Source: Orthonyx spaldingii
Taxonomy: Eukaryota; Chordata; Aves; Passeriformes; Orthonychidae
Reading direction: 5' to 3'
Length of the DNA stretch: 64,000 nucleotides
Assembly (NCBI GenBank): GCA_013397795.1
Contig: VZTJ01002478.1
Span: 5,721-69,720, forward strand
Each line of letters opens with the position of its first letter. Within the stretch, counting starts at the first letter, position 1. The translations under genes and the position numbers were made by a program. A model generated the notes under the pieces. It was not told the origin of the DNA. It made no database searches and saw only the letters and a program-made list of their open reading frames with translations. This document shows, piece by piece, positions 51,726-64,000 of the stretch.

Positions 51726-54700
51726 GTTTTTTTCTATTTTGGAGGGTGATCCAACTTTGACTTCAGCTACTTAGAGGAAGTAGTACTGGTCCTTGTCAGT
51801 ACTGGTTTAGATGTGAAGATATATCTGAGCTCTGCCCCCTTTAAGAAATACCAAGGCAGGCCATCTTTATGCCTTATTCCTTGCTCTTCTGCTTTTGTGG
51901 AATTCTGCTAAGTATGTAAATAAAAATCAGAAGGAATAGAAGCTGCTTCTTCAGTTTCTACTGAAAGTCAAAAATTATGAATTAACTCTACTGTTAAAAT
52001 AAACGTGTCTGTTTACCTCATATATTCTATATACTCCAGTTGTTCTACATGATGAATGGAAACACGGTTGTGCTGTTTTGGATGGCTGGACCAGTTCCCT
52101 CTATGGTCATTATGTTTCTCCTCTCAGGCTACCAGATAGCTGTTTAGGTGTAATGATAATGTCTGTTTTATTCTACTTGGCAGTCTTGAGATTGAAAAAT
52201 TCTGGAATCACTTGGGTACTACAGAATTGAATGAAGATAAAATTTAAACTTTTGTCTTTTTTAATTCCATATTGATGAATAATGTTATGGACTTTGCCAT
52301 AAATTATTGTTCAACATATTCTCATTTTTTCATTTCTAATCATTTGGTTTATGTTATTTTCTATATTTAGTTGTACTTACTCTGTACTGGTTATTTCCTA
52401 GGTGTACCTACAGAAAGATAGAAAATTGATCACAGGAACAGAACACACTCTGGATTTTCTTTTGATGTGCAGATTACACTGATTGAAGTATTGAAACCTT
52501 TTGCAACACCACCTTCCTGTAAGTAGGCTCAATCAGTGGGAAACACATTATAAAATTTTGTTGGGTTTCTGTGTAATTCAGTAGTCTACAAGGAAAATGG
52601 CTAATTTAGTATTCTACCAGAGAATCAGTTGCATATATTTATATGCACAAGTAAGAAAGAACAATGTGAAGGCTTAAAGCTTGTTCTGATGTTCCTCCAC
52701 TGCCTTTTCTGAAATTCAGATTGAGAAAGGAAAGTCATGATTCACAGGCATTATTAGGCAGTTTTTGGAAGTGGTAACTCTGTATAGTACAGGAGATGAA
52801 ATAATGAATTTGTAGGGCAAGAAAAGCAAGAAATAGAGTTGTAACATGAAGGGATTATAGGGGTATCTGTATTTGTCCTTATCAACTTCTCTCTGCATCA
52901 CTAAGATAACAACTAGTCATAGTCTGTTCCAGCTAGAGATACATGCTATGAACACCAACAGACAGCATAAACATTGTCCATGGCTGCCCTTGGCTGTGTG
53001 CCTCACAGTTAATATCAAGGGACACAGAAAGTTCTGAGATGGTCGGAGTGACAGTCTAAGGATATGTTGTGATTAGTAAATATTGAATATTTCTTTAAAT
53101 TGGATTTTATCTCTACTACAAGCTGAGATATAAATCTCCTTATACTGTTATGGGAATGAATGGGTATTTTGAGATATTTTGAATTCATGAAGTACCCAGG
53201 TTTATAAATTAAGGCTTTTATTGCCAAACTGGTATTTGGATTGACATACTAGTTTTCTGGATTCAGAGTTATAAGTTCTGCATACAAAGTTACATCATGG
53301 AATTACTGTGATTTATTAACGTAAAAAAAAATTAAAATTTTGTATTGGCTTACTTGATATGCTGTCGTTTTATATGGTTAAAATGTGTAGATATGTGAAT
53401 TCTCCTAGATGATAAAAACACATGGTGTTGAATAGGGGATGATATACCTATATTCTTCAGAAGTTTGATTCTTTGAAACCCAGATGTTGATGTTGACTGG
53501 AATATTCAGTGCAAAAGAACTAAAATATGGGTCCAAATTTTTTTATTCTATTGAGCATTTAACTTGTCATTGTCAAACATATCAGTGTCATTTGTGCACT
53601 TTTTTTGTCATATCGTAACATCTTTGCATCTACTGAAACAGCTTTTGAATATTCAGTAGTATTGTTTTGTTTGATTTTTCACTTAAAGTTGACTTTTTTG
53701 CAGAGATTTAGGGAATGTAGCTTGCCATCTGTTGCTTAAATCTCTGTACATGTCTAGTGCATTAAATGGATGGCCTTTTTATTCTGGTTTCATGATTTGG
53801 AAATAGGAAGTGATGCTTTGAGATACAGCAGTGTAGGGTTACATTAGTGCTCATTTGTTTATCTGCACTCATTACATTTGAACCTTCTGTAAGGAGTGGC
53901 ATTTGGAAAGAGGGAAAGGTCTCGCTATGATGTTTCTTAGACTTGTATGGAAAAGAATGGCTGAGCAGAGGGGAGGGAGTTGCATACATGCTGACTGTCT
54001 ATAGGGTAAGCTGAAACTGTATTGGTTGGGGGAGTAAAAAATTGCAGTTATCTCTGTTATGGCAGAAACTTCAGTCAGAGTTCAACACTTTCTTACATGC
54101 TTAAAACATTCAACTGTAAGCTATAGATTTGTGAGAAAAAAGGTATCATAAGTTTTCTCATACTTCGTGAAAATTCTTGCTTCTAATGGCTACCACAAGC
54201 AGTTTGTAAGCTTTTCAACTTGGATATTCAAAATCCAATGTCCCCAGAGGAATGCTGATATATCTATAAACACAGGGAGATGCAACTGGCAGAACTGAAA
54301 TGCCTGGGTGCAGTGAAATGAATGAAGTGTTTGACTCTTGTTCTCAGCTTTGTGTTTGGTGTTTTAGGTGTGTTTTTAATACTTCAGTGTGCTTTTAATG
54401 GGAGAGTTGTTTTGCAGTGCTAAGCATTTGTGTATAAAATAATTGAAGTTCATACAATAAACCATAGTTCAATTTACTTGAACATGTAAATTGGCTCATT
54501 TATGAGCCACTCTTGCATGACTAATACAGCAGTACTCCACATGATAATTTAGGAAGTATACAGTAATTGACATATAATAATATTGAAACAGATTGCTCAA
54601 TACATTTATGTTTTGGACAAAAACTGATCAATTTTAATTTGTTGAATTCTATACTGCTTTCTCATGAAAGTGAAAGTATATTTATTAAAACAGCAATGAC

Positions 54701-55918
54701 TGTGAAGCCTAGTGTGATAACATTTGATAATTTCTTTTGTCAAAGAAGCATATCACGAGATTAACTCGAGAGTAATTGTTAAATTTAAAGTGCAAGGTAG
54801 TGGGAACACAAAAAAGGCTTTATGATGAGTTTTTGTCAATCTGTATAATTTTTCAGTTAAGCAGTAATAAATCAAGGAATATTGTATTTTTTGAGGCTCA
54901 TTAAAGAGACATTATACATTAGAATAGTGAGGCAGTCAGCATAATGAAATGATGAATGCCTATAACTATCTGTATGTAAATGATGTGAGACAGATTTGCT
55001 GGTGCTACAGAGGAGAATAGCAATCTATTTGACAGTTCCCTGTAGGTGCTACTTCTGGATACAACTGACAGATGTTAAATGTAAACCTCTTCAACAGCAA
55101 GCACTTATTAGCACTCAGTGGGGAAAAAATGGCAATATAGAATAAGACAAATAGCAGATAATGCCATTTAAATAACTTTGTTCTTATGAAGCTTTATTGC
55201 CAATATGTTAAAGTCTGAAAGGTTGGATTTTTGTTTGGTTTTTATTGACAAAGCCTAGGTAGGTAGGAGAACATTTTGGAATTTAGAAAAGTGTAACTTG
55301 AAACATTTAAGAAAATTCACTCAGTATTATAATTTGATGGAAAATCTGTGATTGTGCCTTTTCATCAACACACTTATTTTGAAATGTAATTTGGTAAATA
55401 TTTGTTGAATCATTATGTGGTAAATGTCACTATTGTGTGTGTTTGCTAACTTTATCAAATTAGCTTTAATTGTTGTTTCCTTTCTTTTTCTCCTCCCATA
55501 ATAGAATAGAAAACTCTAGTCTTTCAGATTTGTCATTTTAATGGAAAACGATCAGAAGTAGTTAATGAAACCTGGTTAGCAATAGCAAATATTTTTAGGA
55601 CATGTTATGATTTTAGTTCTAGGCTATTTGTCTTCAGTCCTAGCCTGAGATGCTACTCCTAGAAGTACAAAATATTAATCTTTGTGAGATTCACAATAAT
55701 ACAACTCTTCAACAGAGATCAGCATTAAAGTAGTTCAGGAAACTATCAAAACCACTTGATTTATTTCTAATCCTTCTTTGTAATAGATTAGGTTAGGGAT
55801 TTATATTTCTTTAAAGTATGAATCTAGGCACATGAATTGATTTTTCAAATTATCAAAGCTTACTTTCAAGCTTTTTATTTTTTGAGATGGTCTGTCCTTA
55901 ATGATTTTTTTTTTCTAG

Positions 55919-55945
55919 CTGCCAGCCAAGCTGCTGCTTGAAAGG
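55919..55945 (+). other. Candidate 27-base microexon or start of an alternative exon
   Basis: A strong polypyrimidine tract (a run of T ending TTTTCTAG at 55918) is followed by 27 bases and then GGGTAAAG, a fair donor. Twenty-seven is a multiple of three. If the donor is not used, the frame starting with CTG at 55919 stays open for 49 codons to a TAA at 56066-56068. No family is recognisable from so few residues. Such pairs of sites arise by chance in long introns, so this is only a candidate. Confidence 0.15.
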
Positions 55946-56918
55946 GTAAAGAGTGATACTAAGAGTGACGCAATGCCTACGTGTTCAGATGGCCTTATGT
56001 CTTTTAGTATTATGAAATCTCTGACACTGTGTGTGCTTTTTCTTTGTTATCTTTTGTCAACTGTTTAATGCTACCTTGTGTTGCACTAAATCTTTTTGGA
56101 ATTTAGTGTTTCACTGCACCACTGCAGATTTGTAATCCCCTTTCATGGTGTTAAATTATCAGCCACATATGCACTGTGTCTAACTTAGTGGACATATTTA
56201 TTGTTCCCTGGCTACTGTGCTTGCTAATTTGTTTCTTTATTGCTTTGCCTTGAATTAGTGAATAAACACCCTCTCTTTCCTGAATTTGTAAAGGAATAGC
56301 TAAAGTTTATTCCCTTGTACTTTTTATTTATTCCCTTGTTCTTAATTCTCACTGTCACAAATTAAATCTAGGTTATTTTCTTCATGTAGATAGATCCTGG
56401 TGTATGTTCAGGTAGAACAGCTGAGGTTCACGAGTGTAGAATGTGAATATCACCTCAGTTGGGAAAGGAGAGTAAATACATTTTATAAGAAAATTTAAGC
56501 AGTGATCCATGACTGCAACAGACTTCTCATATAGCCAGACTGTGGAAGCAATGAGGAGTTCATAAGTCTAGGAAATGTATTATGATCGTATTAACTTATG
56601 TTCATTGAATGATTGAGGGCTTAAAACTATTGCTGAATTTTATCTCTTTCTCTTTGCAACATAATAGAGTTGCAAACATTTAAATTAGATAAAAGAGCTG
56701 TCTGTACATTTCCTGGCTTAATATCTTCTCCCTTTCCTTTGCTTCTTCTTCTGTTCTCAGCTGTGTAATAATCCCTCTTATTTTAGATGCCACAAGCATT
56801 TTCAAAACTGTCTTGACTATCTGGTTGAGCCAATCTCTGAAACATTTTGAAAAAAGTGAAAACATCTAATGTGTACCTTTACATGACAGATAACAAAATC
56901 AGACTGTGTGCTATATCT

Positions 56919-56950
56919 TAAAAAAAAACCAACAAAAAACCCCAAACAGA
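56919..56950 (-). repeat. A/C-rich low-complexity tract
   Basis: AAAAAAAACCAACAAAAAAC followed by CCCAAAC. On the minus strand it is a T/G-rich tract like those at 20.2, 29.6 and 40.0 kb. Confidence 0.65.
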
Positions 56951-57279
56951 AAGCCCACAACATGTGTTCTGTAGAAATTTCCTAAAATTATATATTTTTG
57001 AGCATTTTATATCCCAAAATATAAAAACCAAACCAGCCTCTTTTTGTTCAATCCTTTAGACTTTCCATTTTGCCAGACAAAGCAGCTGAGATCAGATTAC
57101 TCCATCTGAAATTAAATTCTGTCTGTTCCTCTGAAGTTGATTCTATATGATCCAGTGTGTTCCTATATGATGCTGTGAAAATTACCAGAAATGAGTCTTT
57201 TATGGTGTTTCTGATAACTCCACTCACTTGATAAGTCAAGACTTATAAGTTATTCAGCAATTTTCAGAAGACTTTTAAT

Positions 57280-57410
57280 ATGCATATATGATTATAGACT
57301 TTATATAAATATAGTGACTAAATATATGCAAAGTATACACTGTGTATGTAGTCTTGTAAATATAGACTATATATGCAATATATAAATTAATATTTAATAA
57401 ATTCTTATTT
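57280..57410. repeat. Very AT-rich interval
   Basis: About 130 bases are mostly A and T with recurring ATATATGC, TATATAAATATAG and TATAGACT units. It may be a decayed simple repeat or a matrix-attachment-like region. No transposon terminus is seen. Confidence 0.5.
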
Positions 57411-58563
57411 TTAGGAAAACAACAGCAAGTTAATAATGTACTGTATAATAGAATTGCTTCCAGTAATTTGAAAAAATTGCTTTGAAATGTCTCACCAAAC
57501 TTTGCTAACTAATAAGAAAGCATACAGAAACAAAAGTGTCTCATTGTCTCATTACTTCTGTTTAAACTAAAAGAAATAATACATTTGGTACAATGACATC
57601 TATGTGAACTGCTGAAGAATGATGCATTTTTCATTAAATATTATGTCAAATCACCAAGGAAAATCCATACTAATGAAAACTAAATTGAAAATACATGTAT
57701 ATGTTATGTTGAGAGCTTTATTGCACTGTCATTGCATTTTAAAATCAATTTGTTTCTCAATGGTACTACAGTACTTGAATAAATTTTGACTAAGCTTAAC
57801 ATTAGATATCACTAGCATTATTTCTTTATATATCAGTTAAATCTGACTGGTAATCTACAAATAGAAATATAATTTTAAATCTAATGCTTTTGTCAGTTAT
57901 ATTTATCTGAATTTATGACTTCATTAATTACAAAAGAATTGAAATTGCTTGGATATAGTTTCTCTTTTGCTCAAAGAAATCCCTTTGTAGAATGTAATAA
58001 AGAAGTGCTGTGATGCTCATCCAACTATTTCAGCTATTTCTTTTATAGAACTGAATAATATGTTTAAATGATGTTGAATGACAGTTGTATGAGCTGAGTT
58101 CTGCTGTGCTAGTGTGCCAGGGGAGTACAAAATTAAAATACAAACGCGTGATATAATAATGTTTCATTAAAACCTGTTTCAAGTAATCAAACTATTAAAA
58201 CAGTTGTAATTTCTGATTGATTCTAGTGGCAATATTTTTACACAAATACTATTTTGAATTAACTGAACTTCTGCAAACAAGATGCTTGAGGATTTGTCAA
58301 ACAAAAGTCAAAAAAGTCTTATGAGCCCTTTCTTTGAGACTTAGTCTCTGCAGCTTTTACAAAAATGGTTTGGAATTTCACTTGTAAGAAAGCATTCTGA
58401 CTGGACCAAGAAGTCATTCTTCACAAGTGATGTCAAAATAAAGAATATTAGTGCTCATCTGGGAAAAGGAAAGCATATATTTAGGTAACCTGTTGCATCA
58501 GATAACTTTAGTTTATTTGTTTCTATTAAATATTGCTGAAGTCCACAAATACAGAAAATACAA

Positions 58564-58579
58564 ATGGATGGATGGATGG
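58564..58579 (+). repeat. (TGGA)n microsatellite
   Basis: Four consecutive TGGA-type units are followed by a broken copy. The array is short. Confidence 0.85.
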
Positions 58580-58727
58580 TATGGATAAGCTCACACACAA
58601 TGTCTTTGTTAGGGATTAAAAATCTAATTTTTTGGGCTAGACTGAAAAAACTCACAAATACATATTCAGCAGAAGATCCCAGTCATGCAATGCTATCCAG
58701 CTGAAGAGAGGCCTAAAATTTACACAT

Positions 58728-58860
58728 CAGAACTGCAGAATATTCTGAGTTGGGAGGGACTCACAAGGATCATCTAGTCTAAATTTAAATGAATGGCCCA
58801 TACAGGGATCGAACTCACAACCTTGGCGTTATCAGCACCATGCTCCAGTTTTGCTTGAAT
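58728..58860 (-). mobile_element. tRNA-Ile-derived SINE with CR1 tail (TguSINE1-like)
   Basis: On the minus strand the right part is a tRNA-Ile-like head. GTGCTGATAACGCC is the anticodon arm (loop CTGATAA, anticodon position GAT at 58831-58833), and the RNA polymerase III B box is intact as GTTCGATCC (58806-58814), followed by the acceptor-side TGTATGGGCCA. The left part is a CR1 3' tail: GATGATCCTTGTGAGTCCC then CAACTCAGAATATTCTG, ending in a decayed terminal repeat. A tRNA head joined to a tail recognised by the CR1 machinery is the build of TguSINE1. The A-box end of the head is degraded and shorter than in a tRNA, so the copy is old and not a functional tRNA gene. It spans about 130 bases, with a fuzzy 5' end. 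Confidence 0.85.
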
Positions 58861-60410
58861 AGAAAACTGAAAACTGTTCTTCAGTCCTTCCAACATAAAA
58901 GCATCGTTTCATGGTAACAATGGAAGGAGACTCATAATGATTGGTTGCTTCACTGATGCTCTTAAAATTTGATAGTCCAGCAGCAAGAGCCACTGCATGT
59001 TATCATTGCCTCACATTTGTCAGTTTGTACTTTGTCTTTTTAACAGTGAGGACACAGTTTTAGAGCTTCATTGCCAAGAGATGACAGTTAAGGCAAGACT
59101 ATGGAAAGTATGCATATGGAAATGAGTGACAGTTTTATCTTTAGACTTTTCAAGATTTCAAGAATAGAGTGTGTATATATAAGCAGTCTCAAAGGAGTCC
59201 TTTGTTTTTCTGTTTCGAGATGTAGAAGAATTTTTAGCATAAAAATTAAGTAGAAAGACATAAAGATTTATGACTGGTAGTGAAAATGCTGTGGACTGAG
59301 CACATATTCTAGGTTTCCTCTTCAGCCATTGTAAAATGTTGACATTCATAACTGAGACTGAAGGTGAAGAATTGTGAGAAAGAGAAGAACTGAAATTATA
59401 ACTAAATGCAAGAAAACAGTAGAAAAGAATAAACAATAGGGAGAGTACAACTTTGGACACCAGTGAAGAGGCTGAGATGAAAGGTTCCTCAAAATGGAGA
59501 AAGATAATGAGAACTTTCTTTCCCATCTTAATTTTAGACACTGCCATAACCTGAGGCAAACTGTTTGACATTGCAAAGCAGAAGCAATTATCTGTTTTAC
59601 TGAAGCGATTTTCACCTGAAAGGAATGGAAATTAGAAAATGAAAAGATGAAAAAAACTGATGTAGGAATGCTGTACTGACGAGTATGTATTTAAAGTCTA
59701 GTAAATCCAGATGAGATACATCATTTGGTAGTAGCAAAGTGAATGTAAATATTAGTTCTATAAAAATGTCTTCAAATAAAATTAAATACATATATGTATA
59801 TATTTTGCATCCTTTTATATGTATGTCTATACACATCCATTTTCATAGTTTTGTATGCACACATAATTAGTAATTGAGTTTTATTGCTTACCTTCACTTT
59901 TTGGTGAATTTTAATCAAGTTTTTCACTTCAGAATTGCATTTTGTTATTATATTTGAGTGATAAACTTGCAGTAGGCCGATTGTAATGGAAGTGCTTGCA
60001 CAGTAGCCCAGAATACATTGCATTTTCCCCCTCTTATCAACTGCACCAGACCAAGCAACGTTTAATAAATACATCGCGTTTTAGTTTTTTGAAATTAATT
60101 TGAGAGGAAGACAAGAAGGAGAGAAAAAAGAGCTCAGATTAAAATAAAAAATATAACCTAATTTCTGAAATGAATAAATTAGTGTTGTTCTACTTGTTGC
60201 AACATGAATGAGATTGCATAGCCTCTCTAAGGAAAAGAGCTTTTAGATTCCCATGAGTCTGGAGTGGGTGTTTTACCTGATCTCACTGATAGTCATTTTA
60301 TTTTCAGTAGCTATGTTTGTTTCTACAGTGTTTGACTAAGGAAACAGACTTCTCTCTTATTCGGAGAGGATTTTATTCTGTATGTTAATCAAGACTACCT
60401 TTACCTGTTT
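58861..60410. other. AT-rich non-coding stretch, probably intronic
   Basis: No gene or repeat is recognised. The 137-codon minus-strand frame at 59158-59571 and its overlapping neighbours have low-complexity, hydrophobic composition typical of translated AT-rich DNA and no family motif. Confidence 0.65.
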
Positions 60411-60545
60411 TTCCTATTAAGCTATCTTTGTGTCAACCCAAGTTTTCTTGCTTTTACCCCTCTGATTCCCTCCCCGATCCCGCTGCTGGGGGGTGAGTGA
60501 GTGGCCATGTGGCACTTGGTTGCTGGCTGGGGTTAAACCATAACA
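60411..60545 (-). mobile_element. Endogenous retrovirus LTR fragment (TguLTR5-like, 5' part)
   Basis: On the minus strand the fragment starts exactly with TGTTATGGTTTAACCCCAGC at 60545, the characteristic start of the avian TguLTR5 family. It continues through the short-G/C segment CCCCAGCAGCGGGATCGGGG and ends near TAGCTTAATAGG at about 60413. Only the first 130 or so bases of the LTR are present. The rest is missing or decayed, and there is no internal viral sequence next to it. It is therefore a truncated relic. Members of this family were active in the early radiation of Neoaves, which supports a neoavian host. Confidence 0.85.
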
Positions 60546-63500
60546 GGAGGGAAAGGCAACTAACAGGGCTAACATTTTCATAACTGGTCTTAAGAGTGTA
60601 CTTGGTTTTTGGCTGAGTTGGAAACATATATTGTGTAAAAGACACAAGACCATAATAAGGAATAACTTGATATTTATAGAGTAAAGAAATATACAAAAGC
60701 TGTTAAGACAGTGGAATTTTACAGATGTTAAACTGGATAAGGCAGAGTTTTTTAATGTACTCTATGTTAAACACTAATATAAAGGTAAATTTCATGCTCT
60801 ATATAGGCATGTTTGTGTGTCTCTGAAGATTTAAAATTAACTTCTCTGTGTTGAGATTTGTTTTGTGAGTAGGATATAACATGATCATGCAAGAAAATAC
60901 TGAGGTAGGGAGTTGCATTACTGTTATCATAACAAATAACCCCAAGAATAATTTGACCACACAAGCATCTGTATTTGTTTTGATTTCTGGAAGATAAAAT
61001 CAAAAATTTTGAAAGTTAATTATTGAAAATCTCACATTAAATAAAAACATTGTGTTTGCTTTTTTCTCCATAAATGCCTGTCATCCTCATTAAACTTAGT
61101 TTCAGTCCCAAAAACATGTATAAACATGGAAAATATGAATATTTCTGATTTTGCTTTGGATCATAGCTGATTTTTATAAACTACTTTGATATCTCTGACA
61201 CTTTCCATCTTTTCAAGGAATTTTTTCAGTTTATAGCAGCGAGATGGAAGCTGTCATCTTATGTTAATGCTAAGGTTTTTAATAAAGGGCCTGAGCAATC
61301 CTGTTGCATAGTCCTGTGTGTCTCTCTAGAAGGATAATTCTCATATTCACATGACTTTCTGGTGATCTCAGTAAGGATAAACAAATCGACACACACACAT
61401 ATATATACACACTGAGATATGATAGTGTGGATATGAAGATGTACATGTCGACACCATTTCAGTTATGTTTTTAATTGAGAAGGATAAGAACACAAATGCC
61501 AAAATAGTGTTACATCTCCAGCTAACAATGACATTGATAGTGAAAGAATGTTTTTCTTGTATTTATTTTGGTTTTCATTTTTTATTTTACTGCATTTTTT
61601 ACCAAATCTGATTAAAATCTAATTCTAATTTCATTAGGAATACTTCACTTGAAAATGTAACTGGTTTATATGTTCCTGATTACATAACATTTTCTTAGAA
61701 TTCAGTAGGACTTTTCTCTTGAACAGCAATCAAATAACAGAGCTATACAACATATATCACATATTGTCTCATTAAGGGAGATACAAATACAACTTCTCAC
61801 TCCATTTGCCTTAGCACACCCATAAAGTTTTTATAAATTCTGTTAATCTACAGTGGTGTGTTTAAAGATTGCAAACTATGTCACTTTCATTGTTTTCTCT
61901 TGAGTATAACACTTGAAAAAACTGATTTGAAGTCCCTGCCAAAATTAACCATTTACAGACAGTGGTTTCTTAGTTCTTTTTTTTCCTCTCTCTTTATCCT
62001 GCACTTTGAATTTTCAGTATTTTCCATAGTTTTGAAGGATTTATATTTATAAAGTATTAAATTGTTAAAATGCCTCCAAATGCTACATATTTTAAATTGT
62101 AACATAAAATGTCAAACAAATGCAGACTCTTTGAACAGTTACCAAATCTATTAAAATAGAAACAATTCACTGCAGTTGGACTGCAAAATTCTTTGGCTAG
62201 TGATGCCCTACCAGAATGTAGCTTTCTTTTCTGCTTAATGATTGTCTGGGTAGGAGAATGGACCAAATTAATTACTAAGATTCCCTCCAGACCTGTTTTC
62301 TATGGTTCATTTTTCATGTTCTTTTCAGGCAGTAATATAACCGTTAAGTTTTAGATTTTTGCAACTAAGCGGTACTTTCTGATTATAAAAATGCTTGATT
62401 TTAATATAGATGGATCAAACATTTGCATTTTATTAGGAAATAAATGCTGCTGCAATGAAGTTGACTTTATATGATATATATTATTACACAGAATATATTA
62501 ATCAAATCAAAAATAACAGGTATTCTAAGGTCCTGTTGGACCTCTTAGAAACAGGAGTTTTTGTCTTAATGGTTTAGAAATGTTATAACCTGAAGAGTAA
62601 TAGTATTAGAATGTTTATAAGGGGTAAGCACATGCTAAAATACTATTGGCAGTGATTAATTGATGGTTTAGCAATTGTATTCAAACACCACTTACTCAAG
62701 TATTTTCAAAAATTTCTTTTTCTTTGAGATTTAATTGTGGGGTTTTTTTAATAATAACAAGTGTCATCTGTTTATTTATCAGCATTAATCATTATTCTGG
62801 TAACACAGATGCAACTTATGAAAGCAGAAAATTGGAAGAACTATGTATAATTTTAACTTACATGTAATAAATTTCTACTCCTTTAGTGAACTTCAGAGAT
62901 TTCACATATTTTCTTCCTCATATTTTGTCAAAATAAGTCAAATACAGCCTTACCCACACTCAGAACTGTACTGAATGGTATCAGAACAAATCTGAAAATC
63001 CAGTTGCTGTGCTTGTAGCCCTTAGAAAATCTCAGGTAAAAAAGGGTGATTATCAAGTCTTTACAGCGATTCCTTTTTGACATAAATGAACCCTGTTGTA
63101 AAATGTAGTCAAATAATACATAGATTTTATAATTTATTTTCCTAACATCTTAAGGATTCAGATTCATTGAAAACCCCAGAGTGTGTGTGGAATAAGTTTT
63201 AGAAATTAATCACAGTCTTGTATATTTTGGTATAAAAGACCAAATGTGTGATAATAGTAGCTGTTGACCTATAGGTTTTTGTTTGCTTGCAGATCATAAG
63301 ACTAAAATCAAATTGTGTTTACCAGATATACATATTTTTTCATGAGCTGAAATTTTGTTTTCTTTTTTGAGCTTTTCAAATGCTTCCTTTCTATTTTCCT
63401 CCTAAAATTAAATTTTCTTTGAAAGAAGAGTTTAAAAAAAACCATGGATGTCTTCATTTAAATGTTGCAAATAATTGATTACTGAAAATGACATTTCAGA

Positions 63501-64000
63501 TGCTTTGAGAATGAGATACTAAATGAATCAGATTACAAGTGTTAGCAAAATTTCATAAAATAAAATTTTTCATTAAACTTCTATAAAGATAAACTTGAAG
63601 ACCCAAAAGGCTGCAATATGTTCTATTTTCTAACCTGACAGGGTCAAACTAAGGAGTCTACTCTTTGGAGAGAATTGGAAGTGCCTCAAGAATTAAGCAA
63701 GAAAAAAGAAAAAAATAAACGCTTAGTATAGACCAAGAAGTCTGTCCTTTTCAAAAAATTTCCTTGCAAGTACCTATATTGAAAATTTTGAATTTTCATA
63801 TTTTTGCAAGCAACATGCATTAAAATATTTATTTGAGACACGAGTCATTGCAGTCATGATGCAAATTAGTTTGGTAGAGCAGACAGTAGCTGGAAGAAGC
63901 AGTAGTTAAAGTCAGTCCTAACTACTAGTTTATTATAAAGAACTCAGATATTTCTAATTCCAAAATTAGGATTGTTGTGATAATTTTGAATCTGTATGTT
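60546..64000. other. AT-rich non-coding stretch, probably intronic
   Basis: No gene, RNA gene or transposon is recognised. A short (AC)n(AT)n microsatellite lies at 61389-61412. Open frames are all under 80 codons and lack motifs. The window ends without a splice acceptor and exon that could be paired with the donor at 101. Confidence 0.7.
61389..61412. repeat. (AC)n(AT)n compound microsatellite
   Basis: ACACACACACATATATATAC followed by ACAC. It is short and imperfect. Confidence 0.85.

Larger units (their letters stand above)
51726..58727. other. AT-rich non-coding stretch, probably intronic
   Basis: No gene is supported. Visible features are a well-formed acceptor-like site at 55918 with a 27-base exon-like segment, an A/C-rich tract at 56919-56950, a very AT-rich interval around 57280-57410 with repeated ATATA-type units, and a short (GGAT)4 microsatellite at 58564-58579. 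Confidence 0.7.

Noticed and set aside
58793..58860. Functional tRNA-Ile gene on the minus strand
   Set aside because: The D-arm and A-box side is degraded and the sequence passes directly into a CR1 tail, so it is a SINE head.
59158..59571. 137-codon minus-strand open frame
   Set aside because: Hydrophobic, serine-rich composition typical of translated AT-rich DNA. It overlaps other equally long frames and has no motif.

Overview
The window looks like a piece of a bird nuclear chromosome, most probably from a passerine. The evidence is the repeat content. There are several CR1 LINE copies carrying the avian 3' terminus (tandem ATTCTATGA-type units). There is a SINE built from a tRNA-Ile-like head joined to a CR1 tail, the architecture of TguSINE1 known from zebra finch and other passerines. 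There is also a fragment matching the 5' part of the neoavian TguLTR5 family. These family names come from remembered consensus patterns, not from a search.

Layout: positions 1 to about 1110 form a CpG island. It starts with about 100 bases that look like the end of an untranslated first exon, followed by a near-perfect splice donor at 101 on the plus strand. Everything after that is AT-rich DNA without any convincing coding exon. The simplest reading is that the window is the promoter-side edge of a gene plus at least 63 kb of its first intron, but no downstream exon is visible, so the host gene cannot be named.

Transposon remnants interrupt the AT-rich part. A promoter-like, possibly LTR block lies at 15.7-16.0 kb. 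A CR1 nested inside an older CR1 lies at 26.0-26.9 kb. Two CR1 copies sit tail to tail at 35.5-36.7 kb. An unclassified GC-rich block lies at 43.16-43.7 kb. Short CR1 3' ends occur at 43.95 and 46.0 kb, and a long old CR1 at 46.9-48.5 kb is followed by a GC-rich patch. A very old CR1/L3-like copy lies at 50.9-51.7 kb, the tRNA-Ile/CR1 SINE at 58.7-58.9 kb and the LTR fragment at 60.4-60.5 kb. All recognisable protein similarity in the window is to CR1 reverse transcriptase, and every copy is truncated, frameshifted or interrupted.

No bacterial-type operon, CRISPR array, rRNA or functional tRNA is present, and I do not see a new biological system. The items most worth a second look are the nested CR1 (its boundary can be read at the protein level), the SINE as a lineage marker, the two promoter-like GC-rich blocks, a small open frame with a hydrophobic C-terminus in the CpG island, and a 24-base perfect palindrome at 32.57 kb.
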